Positions 12,950 to 24,829 of a stretch of 64,000 bases of DNA are shown in pieces. Below the pieces are notes generated by a model. The model had not been told where the DNA came from. It saw only the letters and a program-made list of their open reading frames with translations, and did no database searches. The DNA is taken from contig CM060842.1 in the NCBI GenBank assembly GCA_030762175.1, positions 47,821,001-47,885,000 on the forward strand, read 5' to 3'. Source of the stretch: Metallyticus violacea. Its lineage: Eukaryota; Arthropoda; Insecta; Mantodea; Metallyticidae. The stretch's first letter is position 1, and the number at the start of each line of letters is the position of its first letter. Position numbers and translations under genes: made by a program.

Positions 12950-14451
12950 GTTTATTAATAATGAATACGACTCTATTCATTTGATACATCATTTGAGTAC
13001 TCATTCAATGCTGAAGGTCAACGCTGATTTAACATTTTACTATATCGTTACAGATTCTATTACTAATATGCTGAATATTTCTGTCTAAATGTTTAGTTTA
13101 GACTTTTAGGCTAGTTATTCGTTTAATAATATTTTCAGAAAAGTAAGTCGCACCACACCCCATTCGATTGCACGTCTTCCTTAGCTAATGTCTCGTGAGA
13201 CTGGGCGTGTATGTAATAACATTCGATGGCAGAACTTGGAGGTGTCTTATAATCGTTGAAGAAAGTGCGATGCCTTTAAGAAATTAAGAAATTACACCAT
13301 AAGTGACTATATGTAATCAGATTTATTCATAGCCAGAAGCACTACAGCGTAAGTGTATTAAATCAACTAGCGATGGCATTCAAAAACCTACAAAAAAAAA
13401 AAACTACACAAATAGAGAAAACGCGTATCGCAGTTACAAGCGTTCCCAGAACCTGTTGCCTAGGAGATTATTAAGGAGATGCTTACTTTCATATGGATAT
13501 ACTTATCAACTTTTATACTCTGTTATCGAGTCGGTGAAGGGCCTAAGCACTGTAGCTTTGGAGACAGCATGGCTTCTTGACATTTCAATGGGCTGGCAAG
13601 CAGTTGTTCGCAGAGAAACTCAACTTAATCTCGTCTGGAACAATGTTTGTTTTGAAAGCTAGTATTTCCATCACTGAATTGTCTGAACCATTTTTAATAT
13701 TAACAACAATGTTTTACATGCGGCACGTTTCTTCGCTTGTTGACTTGTCACTCTACAGCACCATAACAGCATAAAAGATGATGACAGCATGATTAACATC
13801 CCGTGTCTATTGCTGAAATCTTTAAGACTGTGATAAAATGACAAAGATAATCCGCATCTCAATTCCTTTGGGCAAATTCTAATTCTGCTTAAATCAAGCC
13901 GCCCGGCTTCTCGGTAACCGTTAAGACAAAAGTAAGACCTCTTTAGGGCTTGTAGCCCCAGGTTGATTTAACCCGAATATAATGTATAATAATGTATATT
14001 ATTATATTATTATATTATTATAATGTATTAAGTTATGTCCTAATGATATGGGTATATATTAGCAGTAAGCGGAATAAGTAACGGGAGACACCGAAATAAT
14101 CAGAGAACAGTGCCCAGAAACTAGAAAGTGCTTTGTCTGCCACGAATTCCATTTCCGGCCACCGGAATCGAGTCTGGAAAATCAAGATAGAAAGGAAATT
14201 GTGTTAGCATTTGGTCATGCACAATAGACACTTCTATTTTTTTTTTCTTCCAAAGGAGATAAGGAATTTTGAAAAAGATAATCTCCGATAATTTTGTAAA
14301 GTTTGTTCTAGTCAAATTACATACTGTAAAACATACAGAGCGATTCAATAAAGAATTAAAATATTTTTACAGTCATAATTTCTCGCGCTTAAAATTTAAC
14401 TATTTTTTTAGGTTCATTGGTAATACACACGTGGTACAAATTTTATTGTAG
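12950..14451. other. unassigned sequence
   Basis: No recognised gene. An AT-rich, partly palindromic stretch of ATTATATTATTAT repeats lies near 13980-14030. Frames at 13456-13862 show no known domain. Confidence 0.4.
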
Positions 14452-15740
14452 TCACAATATACTGTCGACGAACAATATGCTGCTCTGAAATTATGCTTTC
14501 ATCTCAGCAAATATTCAGGTGAACCCTATGTAATATTACAGGAGGTATATAGAGAGTTTGTTCTTCCCTATAGTACGGCTCGAAAATGGTTTAAAATGTA
14601 TAATAAAAGGGAGGCAATCAATTTGAAAGGAAGGTGTACCAGTAGTTCCAGTTTTTCATCTAATGAAAACTTTAACGCCGCTGCTATCATCGTGGGAGAG
14701 GATAATCGAATAACATTAACAACACTTTCAGAAATACTGAACATTTCACTAAGTGTCACTGACACGACACCGCTGATTCCCGAACAAAAGGACGTTTGTG
14801 TGCACGTTAGCATGAAATTGAAGGTGATGTTACAGGAAGATGCGGGTTTTCTCACAAAGGTAATTGCTTTCGGTGAAACTAATACATCTTTTCGATCGTG
14901 AGAACAAGCAGCAAACTTCTATATGTAAATCATTATTTTCAACACCGAAAAATAACCGCCACGGGTGGCCGAGGTCATTAAGGCGCGGACTCGTGAGCGG
15001 GAGGTCAGGGGTTCGAATCCCACCAGGATCGTCCTCCCTGACTGAGGTATTTCCCAGGTTTTCCTCAGTCCTCATGACTGGCAAATGCCGGGGAGGTACC
15101 CTAAAACTTAGGCCTGGAATGTTTCCTTCCTTAAAAAATCCTTTTCCAATTTATCATTTCATCTCATGTATCACCAGTGTTCACCGCCTGTGGTGCCACA
15201 GTTGTAAAAACGGGCGTAAAACACCATTAAAAAAAAGTGGTTGCTTCTGCTGGGAAAATTATGTCATTTTATTTTTTTCGATATTCAAGGAAAATTTTAT
15301 CAGCATATCGTACCTTTACTCTAACTGTAATTGGGCAATACAACATAAATGCCATGAAAAATCTGCAAGGTCATATCCCATGCAAAAAGCCACATTTCCG
15401 GGCAACAAGCCTGATGCTACCACAGTAATGCAAAATCGCACATTGCAAATGTTATTGTTGAATATCTCACAAAAGCAATGCGAAGTTTGTTCCATGCTCT
15501 CCCTATAGTCCAGATTTAGCCCCGTGTGACTTTTTCCTTTCCCCCAAATTGAAACTCCTTCGTGGGAGGCATTTTCCATCATCAGAAGCAGTGGCGAAGG
15601 CTGCGGAGGTGATTCTGAAGGATTGTCAAAAAATTGTTTCCAGCATGTCTTGGAAAACTGATACAAACAGTTGCATTGCATCCAACGAGGACTACTTTGA
15701 GAAAGATCATCGAAATGGTGAAGATGAGGTGTGTTTGTAA
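14452..15740 (+). pseudogene. mariner-family transposase, split by a SINE-A insertion
   Basis: 14452-14901 is one uninterrupted frame with the mariner N-terminal helix-turn-helix (EQYAALKLCF, ILQEVYREF, KWFKMYNKR). The second half of the DNA-binding region follows (IVGEDNRITLTTLSEILNIS, PEQKDVCVHVSMKLK). The frame then shifts (DRENKQQTS) and is cut at 14955 by SINE-A. It resumes at about 15237 with SAGKIMSFYFF and RPHFRATSLMLP-like residues. A third frame gives YSPDLAPCDFF and later FEKDHRNGEDEV. The first catalytic aspartate region reads FGET and the second is degraded; only the last (APCD) is clear. Several frameshifts make it inactive. The N-terminus resembles that of the relic at 52480-52985. 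Confidence 0.88.
14955..15236 (+). repeat. SINE-A copy inserted in a mariner
   Basis: Near-consensus SINE-A: ACCGCCACGGGTGGCCGAGG, GGGGTTCGAATCCCACCAGG, GCCGGGGAGGTACCC, GTTCACCGCCTGTGGTG and AAAACGGGCGTAAAACACC with an A-rich tail. Mariner coding sequence lies on both sides, so the SINE is the younger insertion. The duplication is unclear because both junctions are A-rich. Confidence 0.95.
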
Positions 15741-15994
15741 AAAAGCAATTAAGATAATTTTTATTGAACATCTCTCGTATGTAAAAGCCTCTATAAAAGC
15801 ATTTATTGTGGAGCCAAAGAATTTAAATGATCGTTGAAACAATTATTCCCAACAATACTACAGCGAAAATATACGTAATATAAAACTGGTATCGATTAAT
15901 TGACAAAGTTGGTCGTTTAAAACATATTTATAAAGCACAAGCCTAAGTACTAAGTACTAAAAGTAACCAAATCTGTTCAGTTTTTTCGCCCTTA

Positions 15995-16042
<48 letters not shown>

Positions 16043-16647
16043 GAGATTATTTTTGTTGTTTTTCTTGTTTTTTTGCTGTTGTCTGCTTGCCACGAGTATA
16101 TGACTGTAATAGCAAGCCTCGGTGCATATTTTCAGAAGCTTTACTGCATATCTGCATGTGTGTTCTAGCTATTTGTTTTTGCATGCAAATCCGTATTCTA
16201 GTTCTCCGGCATAGTGCTGAGCCTTTATCGTATTTTGGCTTAAATGCTAATGTAGCCATTTGCTCATATGTATTATTCATGTGAAACGGATGGTTTACCA
16301 CATTGCCATGTCCCTTTTGCTTCAAGCATCAAGCTCAAGGGCACATGGCTGTGCGCATCTTAACCTCTGTACAGGTTTTCTAAGGGCGTTTATTTGATTC
16401 TGTGCCCCTAGGCTTACTTTTCTTCATTACAAGCAAAAAGAAAATGTTTTTTTTTTCTCAAGGAATCAACTGTCATAGTCAGTCGCTTGTCAGAGAGAAC
16501 ATTTTTCACCATGAAAAAGAACGTTCTACTTCCACTGGTGTGATTGGAATATACATAAAACAAGCTATTTCGGTAGGACTCATGCCAGTTATAACAGAAC
16601 ATTCACCTTTCAGGATATCATGGAAATGTTGATCAAGAGAAAGTAAG
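15741..16647. other. unassigned sequence with (ATT)n
   Basis: Contains an (ATT)n microsatellite at 15995-16040. The rest is unassigned; frames at 16047-16632 show no domain that I know. Confidence 0.45.
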
Positions 16648-16914
16648 TAGTTTTGAATAGTCCTGGCGAGCGAGCAAAAGTTTTACAGTGGTTTCTGGTC
16701 AAGTTCATGTTCTGTTTATGTGTTTACAGGAAATAAGGTTTGTATTCTCTTACTTTCGTACTGAACACATTGTAGGAAAAGTTTATTGCACCGTTGCACC
16801 ATTCTCATCTTTCTCGCTTACAATTGTTTGTTACATTTATGCAACTGAGAAATTAACCTAGAACTGTCTCGCGCAAATCGATACAAGGTTATTCGCCAGG
16901 ACTATTCAAAACTA
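16648..16914. mobile_element. MITE with perfect 22-bp terminal inverted repeats
   Basis: 16648-16669 and 16893-16914 are exact reverse complements. If the outer TA is taken as the target dinucleotide, the terminal repeat is GTTTTGAATAGTCCTGGCGA on both ends, which is the layout of Tc1/mariner-type nonautonomous elements. The 223-bp interior has no coding potential. The perfect arms argue for a recent insertion or for recent mobilisation by an intact transposase elsewhere. The superfamily is inferred from the TA alone. Confidence 0.75.
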
Positions 16915-17858
16915 CAGTGCTTCTCTCATCTTCTCTATTTCCTGGTATTCGTATGCCCGAGGTAGCCGTGCATTCCTTGTACTAACGAAGGTTTTGCAGT
17001 TAAAGAGCTTAAGTGAATGGGTTGAGGAGAAAGTTTTTGTCTGCTTGGAAAGAAATAAATGTATAAGAAGATTCCCAATAGATTTTTTATGAGGTGGACA
17101 TACCATTTAATTTGTATAACTTTTTTCACTGCGATATATTGAACTTCTTTGTGTATTTTTAAAAATGTATAAATAATCCCAGGAAAAAAAGCCCTAACGA
17201 TCCAAAATAGGCAAACAATGTTTTAAACCTTAAAATAGGCAACAGAAGACAAAATGGGCAAAAAAGGCCAAAATAAAACTGGCCCTACCGACCTGGGAAC
17301 ATGTTCATTTCTATCTGACTCTTAAATATATTCACTCAAATAAAAAGCATTTTACCTAACTTTCAGGTTCTGGTCATAAGCATAATAACAAGCATTCACT
17401 GGAGTAATTCATTAGAAAATATTTATTTTACTAACATCATTTTATAATTCTGGTACACAAATGAAACCCGTTTATAATGTTTTTGCTTTATAAATAAAGT
17501 ACATTATTATTGCGTTTTCAGAAGTGCAATTTACATGAGAGGAGTTAATTCATAAGACATGTTTTGCATTATTTTCCGTATAAGACGACTGTTCTATCGC
17601 TCCATTAAACGTTGAGAAGTGTCATAAAAATAAAATGGGGAAAATTAAGAGCTTATAGAAACTAAACCTGCGCCTTTTTGACAAGCAGTGCACTAAATTG
17701 ATAGGTTAATTTGTTCCTCTTCGATCCTCAAGACAATAAATTATTAATTAACATAACAAAACACGATTCTGTGAATATCGAGCGCTTAAAGTCATTGAAA
17801 TTTGAAATAAAGGCATTGCCTATGCCCAACTATTTCTCACGAATTTCTGTATACGGCG

Positions 17859-17912
<54 letters not shown>

Positions 17913-18317
17913 GGTTGTAAAACGCGATGTTGTAAATTTGAATGCGCCTTTTCTCTCCTTTTCACGGTAACGTTCAATACCAGCTTTTAATTCCTACAAA
18001 TACAAAGTATAACACGTTCTACATGTTTTTAACCGCACAAGGATCTCTTACGCCACTCTCGGTTTTAAAGCAAAATCGGGGCGTGGCTGCCCCCATCTAT
18101 TATTTGCAGACTTCCATTTCCTAGTTAGTACACATAAAGAATGCATGCTACATATCTCACAGGCGCCTTTCATCGCGCACGCAGACTCGGCAGACACGGA
18201 GGCTGGATGTCATAAGCCTGCTATTGCATTCCTTAAAATAATCTTGAGTAGAGCGAAAAATAATGCTGACAACTTTCCGACATTAGAATCACACTAATGT
18301 AATGTAGTAGCTGTCAA
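16915..18317. other. unassigned sequence with long poly-T
   Basis: Contains a run of about 50 T at 17860-17909, possibly the tail of an unrecognised minus-strand retroposon. The run GATCCAAAATAGGC...AAATGGGCAAAAAAGGC at 17195-17270 is weakly repetitive. No gene recognised. Confidence 0.45.
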
Positions 18318-18603
18318 ACCGCCATGGGTGTCCGAGGTCGTTAAGGATGGCCGAGGTCGTCAGCGAGAGGTCTGGGGTTCGAATCACACCAGGACCATAC
18401 TCCCTGATTGAGGATTTTCTTCAGATTTTCCTCGGTCCTCATAAATGACAAAAGCAAGGAAAATAAACTTGGGCCTGGAACCTTCCTTCCTTAAAAAATA
18501 AATCCTTTCCCAACATATCATTTCATCTCACGTATCATCATCAGTGTCCACGGCCTGTAGTGCCTCAGTAGTAAAACTGGGCGTTAAACACCAACTAAAA
18601 AAA
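18318..18603 (+). repeat. SINE-A copy with duplicated A-box segment
   Basis: The head reads GTCCGAGGTCGTTAAGGATG then GCCGAGGTCGTCAGC, so the A-box segment is present twice in tandem. It is followed by GGGGTTCGAATCACACCAGG. The body and 3' end (TCAGTGTCCACGGCCTGTAG, CTGGGCGTTAAACACC, A-rich tail) are complete. Confidence 0.93.
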
Positions 18604-19589
18604 GTAGTTTTCAGTAAGAAATGAAGTGTTGTATTACAATGTAATTAGTCAAAAAGCTTTTCTTTCTGAATTGTTACCATATAATTATGTTGGTTAGATT
18701 ATTATTTTTGAAACCCTTTATCCCAGAAAGTATGCAAGCTATCTACTTCCATTTTACAATCATATTATTATATAATTACTATACCAGAATTAGAACAAAT
18801 ATCTCGTTGTGAGATAAAATTTCACAGTCTTTATTTTGAATTAAAATGCCGAATTTGCTTTATATTAAACTTTCTACTAACTTGTATGCAGAATTTAAAG
18901 GTTAACAAGGTATGAACTTCTCATTGGGAAGAAAAATTCCAAGACTCTACAGGAAGTTGTTGCTAAATAATCAGAATTCTGAAACTGTAAGTTCCAACTG
19001 CAGTTCCTTTTCTAACATTTTTAACGCTTAATATTCCTGGACTTAATTTTTCAGTCTCGTATGACCCATTCTCCCAGATGCTATAGAGAACTTCTTAATG
19101 ACATTTTGATGTTGTGCTTAATTTTAAGTTATAATATGTGTATGTGAAACTACAGTTATAATAATTCCTTCATTGTCTTTGGTTTCAATATAAAATAAAT
19201 TGTCTTTTGATTCATGATTTAAAAGAGGCTGCGATAATATTATTTGTTGCTATTTTAGTATTGCGCTGGGAAGGTTTGGTAACAAAGGTAAGATAACCGA
19301 AAGACAACCAAAATATCGATTTTGAATCAAGAAATTATAAATGATAATATTTTGAAACGATGTTCAATTATAAAGGAGAAAACAAGGGTCAGAGAGAGTT
19401 TGGTTACCAGTATTTATGAATTTGGGGGGGGGGGTTTGGTATGGGCTAGACGTTAAGGGTAGAAGAGAAAAATAATCCCTTGAAGTCTAAAACATGATTG
19501 GTATAGAGAAAAACATGTTCATATATGTAATAAACAGGGAATGCTTTATTTTGGCAGATAGGGAGTGGTTAATTTAAGAGAGATTGGGA
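18604..19589. other. unassigned AT-rich sequence
   Basis: No gene or repeat recognised. A ten-base G run lies at about 19424. Confidence 0.4.
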
Positions 19590-20201
19590 TGATTGGTGAT
19601 GATTGTGTCTTTTTGAAGATAGTCTAAGAGCACCATACCATGAAAATCGCAGAAAATCATAGCCATGACTTATCCTGCAGATGGAACCGTTTTTGCTTTT
19701 TTTTTGTGCACTTTCACTTATTGCCACTCATTGTTTGGATTGCTCCTTCTCTTTGGCGTGTAATGATGTATCCATGATTCATCTACTGTTATGAAATATA
19801 GGAGAAACTTATTGGAATTGCATTTAAACAAGTCTAAACAATCTTACGAAATGTTCCGAAAACTTTCTCATACCCAAAACTTCGTGTAAAATATAGTGGA
19901 CACGGTATATCGAGGTCTTTGCAATGTCAGCCAACTTGCGTGCTTTCATTAGGCGATCATTGAGCACGGCATTATGAATTTTTCAATGTTCCCTTAGGTC
20001 GAAGCAGTATTGGGACACCCTGAGCGCTCATCATGCTGAATGGATGTACGACCACACTTATAATTAACAGCCCACTTTTTAACCGTCGAAAATAAATGGG
20101 AAGAAAAATTTAATGTGGAATCTAACTCCTTTGTATTCTGTTGGGATTAAACACTTCCAAACGAAGTACTCTATTACAGTACTTTTTTTAGTTATATCCA
20201 T
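19590..20201 (-). pseudogene. mariner-family transposase relic (N-terminal half)
   Basis: Read on the minus strand from an ATG at 20201. It shows VIEYFVWKC, then in other frames VKKWAVNYKCGRTSIQHDE and GCPNTAST (the mariner KW...GRTS...GRP pattern), then FGYEKVF (the HEELGMRK region). Nearer the left end are VDESWIHHYTPK, with the first catalytic aspartate, and SAG.VMAMIFCDFHGMVLLDY. The part with the second and third aspartates is missing. At least four frameshifts and several stops. Confidence 0.8.
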
Positions 20202-20360
20202 TTTGTAGAAAATGTTAACACTAGTTTGTGTACACGATCGTCACTAACAAGTGACTACACTTAACGCGTCTGAAACTTCACAGCGCCAACTAAAGGATGA
20301 TACTTAACAACTATGATAGTAATTTGGCCATCATCACGACATCTCTGAGTCAGGCAGAGA

Positions 20361-20391
20361 ACTTTTAGAATACTCCTAGTATTCTAAAAGT
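20361..20391. repeat. perfect 14-bp hairpin
   Basis: ACTTTTAGAATACT and its exact complement are separated by CCT. The arms are perfect, so the site could extrude or fold in RNA. It may be a relic of a palindromic element end. No function is implied. Confidence 0.85.
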
Positions 20392-22599
20392 AGTAGGATG
20401 AGTAGCAAGTGTGAGTCTTGTACCTTCTGGTTATATGAAAGCACAGGAATCAGGGAAATTGAAGTAATGGTTTTATATCTAATTGCAAAAACACATTAAG
20501 TTCACTTTTCATCAAAAGTGAACAGTGAAGGCCAGGACTTCGGCTACTTTTGTTGTCAACTGATGATGTAGGTTGCATTGAAAGGATGCATGTATAAGTG
20601 AAAATAAAACATTGTTGATATTAGTGTGCTTTGTAACAACTGAGAATATTTTGCGACAACTGTTGGGAGCACAATAAAAACAACATACTCTTACGTCTGG
20701 AATTGGCTCAAGTTGGGCCGATTTGAGAAGAAATAACATTTTTATCCTACTCACCGTCATTCAAACCTATCATGTAATAGAGGGGAGTAATAGAGAGCTC
20801 TAAAAATGAAATATAATGTACACAGCCCGGAAATAAATAAAACGTATAGGAAATGCAAATAGTAAATGCACTATATACTTGATGTATGATATTTCAAAAA
20901 CATGTGGGCAGAAAGTTAAGAGTCTTTTATTTCCGTTGAGACACCAATAAAAGTTATTCTAAGGGCAAACAAATGTCTTTAAATATTTATTTTTTCACCA
21001 TTTTATTGCAATTTATCAACACAAGGAGTTGTGAAAGCTGCGAAATTCATCAAAAAGACTTCAAAGTAACAGATTTTCCTTGAAATTTGATCATAGGAAG
21101 GATATAGTTGATATAAAATAAGTTTACAAGCATGGAAAGATATCTAAAAAAAACAGAAAACGAAGGACATCAAAATGTTTACATTATGTTCCTGATAATA
21201 AATGTGGCGAGAGGTATTAACTTAGCTTGTCATGGGCTTACCAGAAATACAATATAGTATTTTTAATGGTTTTAACGCCCGTTTTTACACAGAGGCTCCA
21301 CTGATTCTAAAAGAAACTTAAGCTCAAGTCAGAAAAACATTTGTACACTGTTTAAAATATGGAAGGTAGATACCATTTGTTAACAATTTAATTGTGGGGT
21401 ATTATTTGTTAAAATTTTACTTATTCCATCAATTTGTAATTTTCCAAGTTTTTTGTAAACGTATGGTGTTTTTGCAATCAGCAATTCAGTTATTGTAGAT
21501 AATGATATGTTTGGTTTGTTTGTACTCTATGTATTCGTTGAGATAAATAAATTTATTCGTTCATTAACATTATTCTTGTACATTAATTACAGACCAGAGA
21601 CGCAATAAAGGGAAGGGGATAGTTTGCATATTTTCTAAACAAGTGAATCTTAAATATTAATAATTTAACATTGGTAACACAGTGTATGTGCTCTTTCCTT
21701 AAAGAAGACGGTTGCATTCCGCTACAGATCCATCACTTTCGGAATAATTTCTCAGTAGTGCAGGAATCGAACACAGAACTTTATACTAACTTATATAAAC
21801 AAGCAGTTTTTCTTTATTCTTTTATTGCCAGAAGGCTTACATCAAAAGATATCTAGATATCTAGAAAATAATTTCGCAGCTTCAAGAATTTCCTCTTGAA
21901 TTTAAAATAAAGAATGGCCCTTGCAAATATAGAAATAATGAAAAACCTATTAGCTTTGCTACATTCAAGCTTATTACTGTTTAAAGGATGAATGTGATCA
22001 AGTCCTTTATTAAAGTATTGCTTGCATGCAAGCTGCCACTTTCGGGGCATTGCTTCCAATAATTTTCTCCGCGAAATTGCCTTTCCGTTACTCCTTATGC
22101 TCATTTTCTCCATTTCCTCTCTCCTACTCTCATAGTGCGGGTACATACTGATGGGAGGAAGCGACAGAATAAACCAATAAAGGCGTCGTGATTAACACTC
22201 CACCGGGGCCTTTTGTTATACTTGAAACAAAACAAAATCGATATTGGAGAAAATTTTCTGTTCCGCCCATACCATATTTTTTCCCCCTTTCTTTGCAAAC
22301 GTAACCCTCTCTTTCTACTTTCCTATTCTGCTTCGCTAAGCGTTAACTTTTCAGAGGATTTGCACACAAGACTAACGTCCTTGTTCTGTTGAGGAATAAG
22401 GGAACAAGTCACATAAGAGAAAGGGTGGCCATGGGAGTAGAGTAATCGAATCCACGCTCAGCCGAGTTTCTTTTTAAAATAGGTTTCTGTCAGAAATTGC
22501 GTAAAGAGATGTGTAAAGGAAAATTCTTTATTTTCAATTCCTAACTCGTAGCCCTTGTCAATGAATGTACAACCCTGCATTGGTGTTGAATCAACCGTA
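20392..22599. other. unassigned sequence with a SINE-A fragment
   Basis: At 21268-21297 a short minus-strand piece of the SINE-A 3' end (TTTTAACGCCCGTTTTTAC) occurs without the rest. Frames at 21671-22298 are unrecognised. Confidence 0.4.
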
Positions 22600-23230
22600 A
22601 ATATACAAAAAAAAACAATAAAAAAGGAAAGAAAAGAAAATTAAATACTGTTAGAGAAATAAAATAAGATACAGGAACACGAAGGAAGAAAAATAAAGAT
22701 GTTCAAAGATCAAGAAATATGGAAGATAGAGGGACAGAAAAAGAAAGTTAAATGGAAGAACAAAAATAATAAAAAAGGAAAACACACAAAAAATTATACA
22801 ATTTGATAATTATATATAGTTTAAGTAGGAAAAATAAAGAATCGATACAAAAAGAACGGGTAGAAAACTTTATAGAGTTACAACAAAGAGGAAAAAATTA
22901 AACGAAACAAAATAAATAAAAGTAAAAAACAAAATATAAACAGAAATAGAGAACATCATAGATGGAAGCAATGAAAAATATAATGAAATACGATGAGAAA
23001 GGACAAAATTAGAATAAAAGAATAGCATAAAAAGAATAAAGTAGTGCTTAAAAAGAGCATATACAAACGCAAAATTTAAATAAAGGAAACAGGAATAGAA
23101 ATTAGTTTTTGAAAAATGAAATATAAACTGCCAAAATGATTAAAGAAATAAATTAATAGCATACAAAAATAAAAAGAACAAGATATTACGCAAACCCAAG
23201 TACGAAAAGTATAACAGAAGTATACTAAAA
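22600..23230. other. purine-rich (A-rich) strand-asymmetric tract
   Basis: About 600 bases are dominated by A and G on the plus strand, with few C and T and many AAATAAA and GGAAGA-type strings. Stops are frequent in all frames. The composition resembles the A-rich sense strand of the LINE relics nearby, so it may be an unrecognised LINE part; this is inference. Confidence 0.5.
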
Positions 23231-23759
23231 TATTAGTTAAGTATGGTCCTGTCTTTTTAAAAAATAGAATAGATTTTCAATTTTACTTGGCAAAAATGTC
23301 AATTAATGCGACGGCTTGAAACAGGAGCAAACATTACAATTGCTGGCGCACTCAAAGGGCAAATTAACTCTATACGTTAGCCATTATTCTCCCGATAAGG
23401 CTTCAACTAAGGTAAAATGGGGGTACTTAATTTATTTCAAAGTTTTAATACTAGAACCTATTATGTACTTAGAACCTCCAAGCGGTCATTTTGCCCGCTG
23501 ATATTAGACATATATAAAATACAATTACTAATAACTATATATTAAATGCAACAATATTTTATCACTTTACAGCATATTTATAACAAACACATAGGAATGT
23601 AGCTCAATAAAAGATTTTAATGTGCTTATGGAGCCTTTATTGACATATTGTTAAAAACATATTTGCACATTCTAAATAATTTTTCACTATCTTCAGAATG
23701 GACTAACAAAAATACAAAATATAATTCAATGTCATAATATGATTCTAGTGCGCTATTTA

Positions 23760-24130
23760 CATTAAATACAAATTACTTTCTTTATAGTTGAACATAGGCC
23801 GTTGTCAACTATGCAAACCCAGTCTTCAGGACAGTAAGGCCGATGAGATTCTTCTCCTTTAACTTCCCAAACATTTCGTTCACGACTGCGGTGGACATTA
23901 TCAGCGGTTGCTCCGAGTAATCGTCTTGCAGGCGAGGCAGTGACTGACCCGTTATTGGAAATTGTGGTGTTATAATAATTATAACTTACCCTTATCCGGA
24001 ATAAATTCTCGGAGCTGTTAGAGCTGCAGTCCCGAGCGACAGCGGAGAGAGACGAACTCGTCAGGCCCGAACGGGAGAAAGGTATTTTTCTCTGTTTGCG
24101 TAGCAGTTTGTAAAAGTGTAAATATTGCAT
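23760..24130 (-). other. CpG-richer patch with a 122-codon open frame and a strong 5' splice-site match
   Basis: This segment, mainly 23830-24070, has many CpG pairs (for example CCCGAGCGACAGCGG and CTCGTCAGGCCCGAACGGG) in an otherwise CpG-poor window. On the minus strand the frame is open for 122 codons with a Ser/Arg-rich middle; I do not recognise it. Near 23990 the minus strand reads AAGGGTAAGT, close to an ideal splice donor. It could be a first exon or promoter of a host gene or the head of a young repeat. Confidence 0.35.
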
Positions 24131-24216
24131 GTGTTAATTTTTTGTAAATGTAACGTAATCTATGCGTTGTCCTCGGTAAGTTTCTGGGTGCTATATGTTG
24201 TTTCATATTAAAAAAC

Positions 24217-24595
24217 TGAGTCTTTCACTTTTAACCTTTTCTTATTGCAATTCGCAATTAATTGTTATATACACACACCTAACCTTAACCCTAACATCCG
24301 GGTAAATCCTAGAAATCGGTGGATCCAGTGGTTTACTGCAGCTCGCTAGGCCAGACGGCCTACGCTCGCCTCCTTTTGGTAAATACAAAGGGCGGGTAAA
24401 TCACTGTAAAATTTCCATGCGTTGTCTTATTGGAATCAGCAACTAATTAATATATACACATACACTAACCTTAATGCTAACCTCGGGTAAATCCTAGAAA
24501 CCGATGCTGCGACTCGCTACGGCCTGATGGCCAACGCTGGTCTCCTTTTCCTAAATATAGATTGATACGAGCGGTATATTACTGTAATCGGGAGA
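24217..24595. repeat. diverged tandem duplication (unit about 190 bp, two copies)
   Basis: Both copies share, in order: a CTTATTG.AAT string, TATACACA.AC, CTAACCTTAA, GGGTAAATCCTAGAAA, a CGCTA.GCC..A.GGCC block and CTCCTTTT. Copy 1 runs from about 24235 to 24410 and copy 2 from about 24420 to 24590. The CTAACCTTAACCCTAAC string looks telomere-like but is just part of the unit. Confidence 0.7.
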
Positions 24596-24699
24596 AACCT
24601 CCTTTGATTCCAGCAGAAAAAATGGTAAATATGAATTTATAGCGCACTGTGCGCATGGTATTATGTTAGCGAGTAAATCATTCAAATCTTCTTCAAATC

Positions 24700-24795
24700 C
24701 GCAGAAAAAAGCATCAATGTGTGGAGATTCGAAATGACTGCCTTTACAACTATAGCTTGAGGCTCTAACCGTCTGCGCTATCGCGCCTTGGTGCT
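24700..24795 (-). repeat. tRNA-like SINE head or tRNA pseudogene
   Basis: Minus strand: GGCGCGATAGCGCAGACGG followed by TTAGAGCCTC has an A-box layout. TTTCGAATCTCC about 45 bases downstream matches a B box. The acceptor stem is not convincingly paired, so a working tRNA is unlikely. It belongs neither to SINE-A nor to SINE-B. Confidence 0.55.
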
Positions 24796-24829
24796 TAAGA
24801 GCCTTATTATCTAGATATAGCTTTGAAAG

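Noticed and set aside
14864..15508. A 214-codon plus-strand open frame, the second longest in the window
   Set aside because: It runs through a mariner remnant, a SINE-A and more mariner in a frame that matches the transposase only in short stretches. It is a chance fusion across a nested insertion.
24270..24300. Telomere-like CTAACCTTAACCCTAAC (also CCTAACCTAA at 62384)
   Set aside because: Only two or three imperfect units, and at 24.3 kb they are part of a larger duplicated unit. Not an arthropod (TTAGG)n array.
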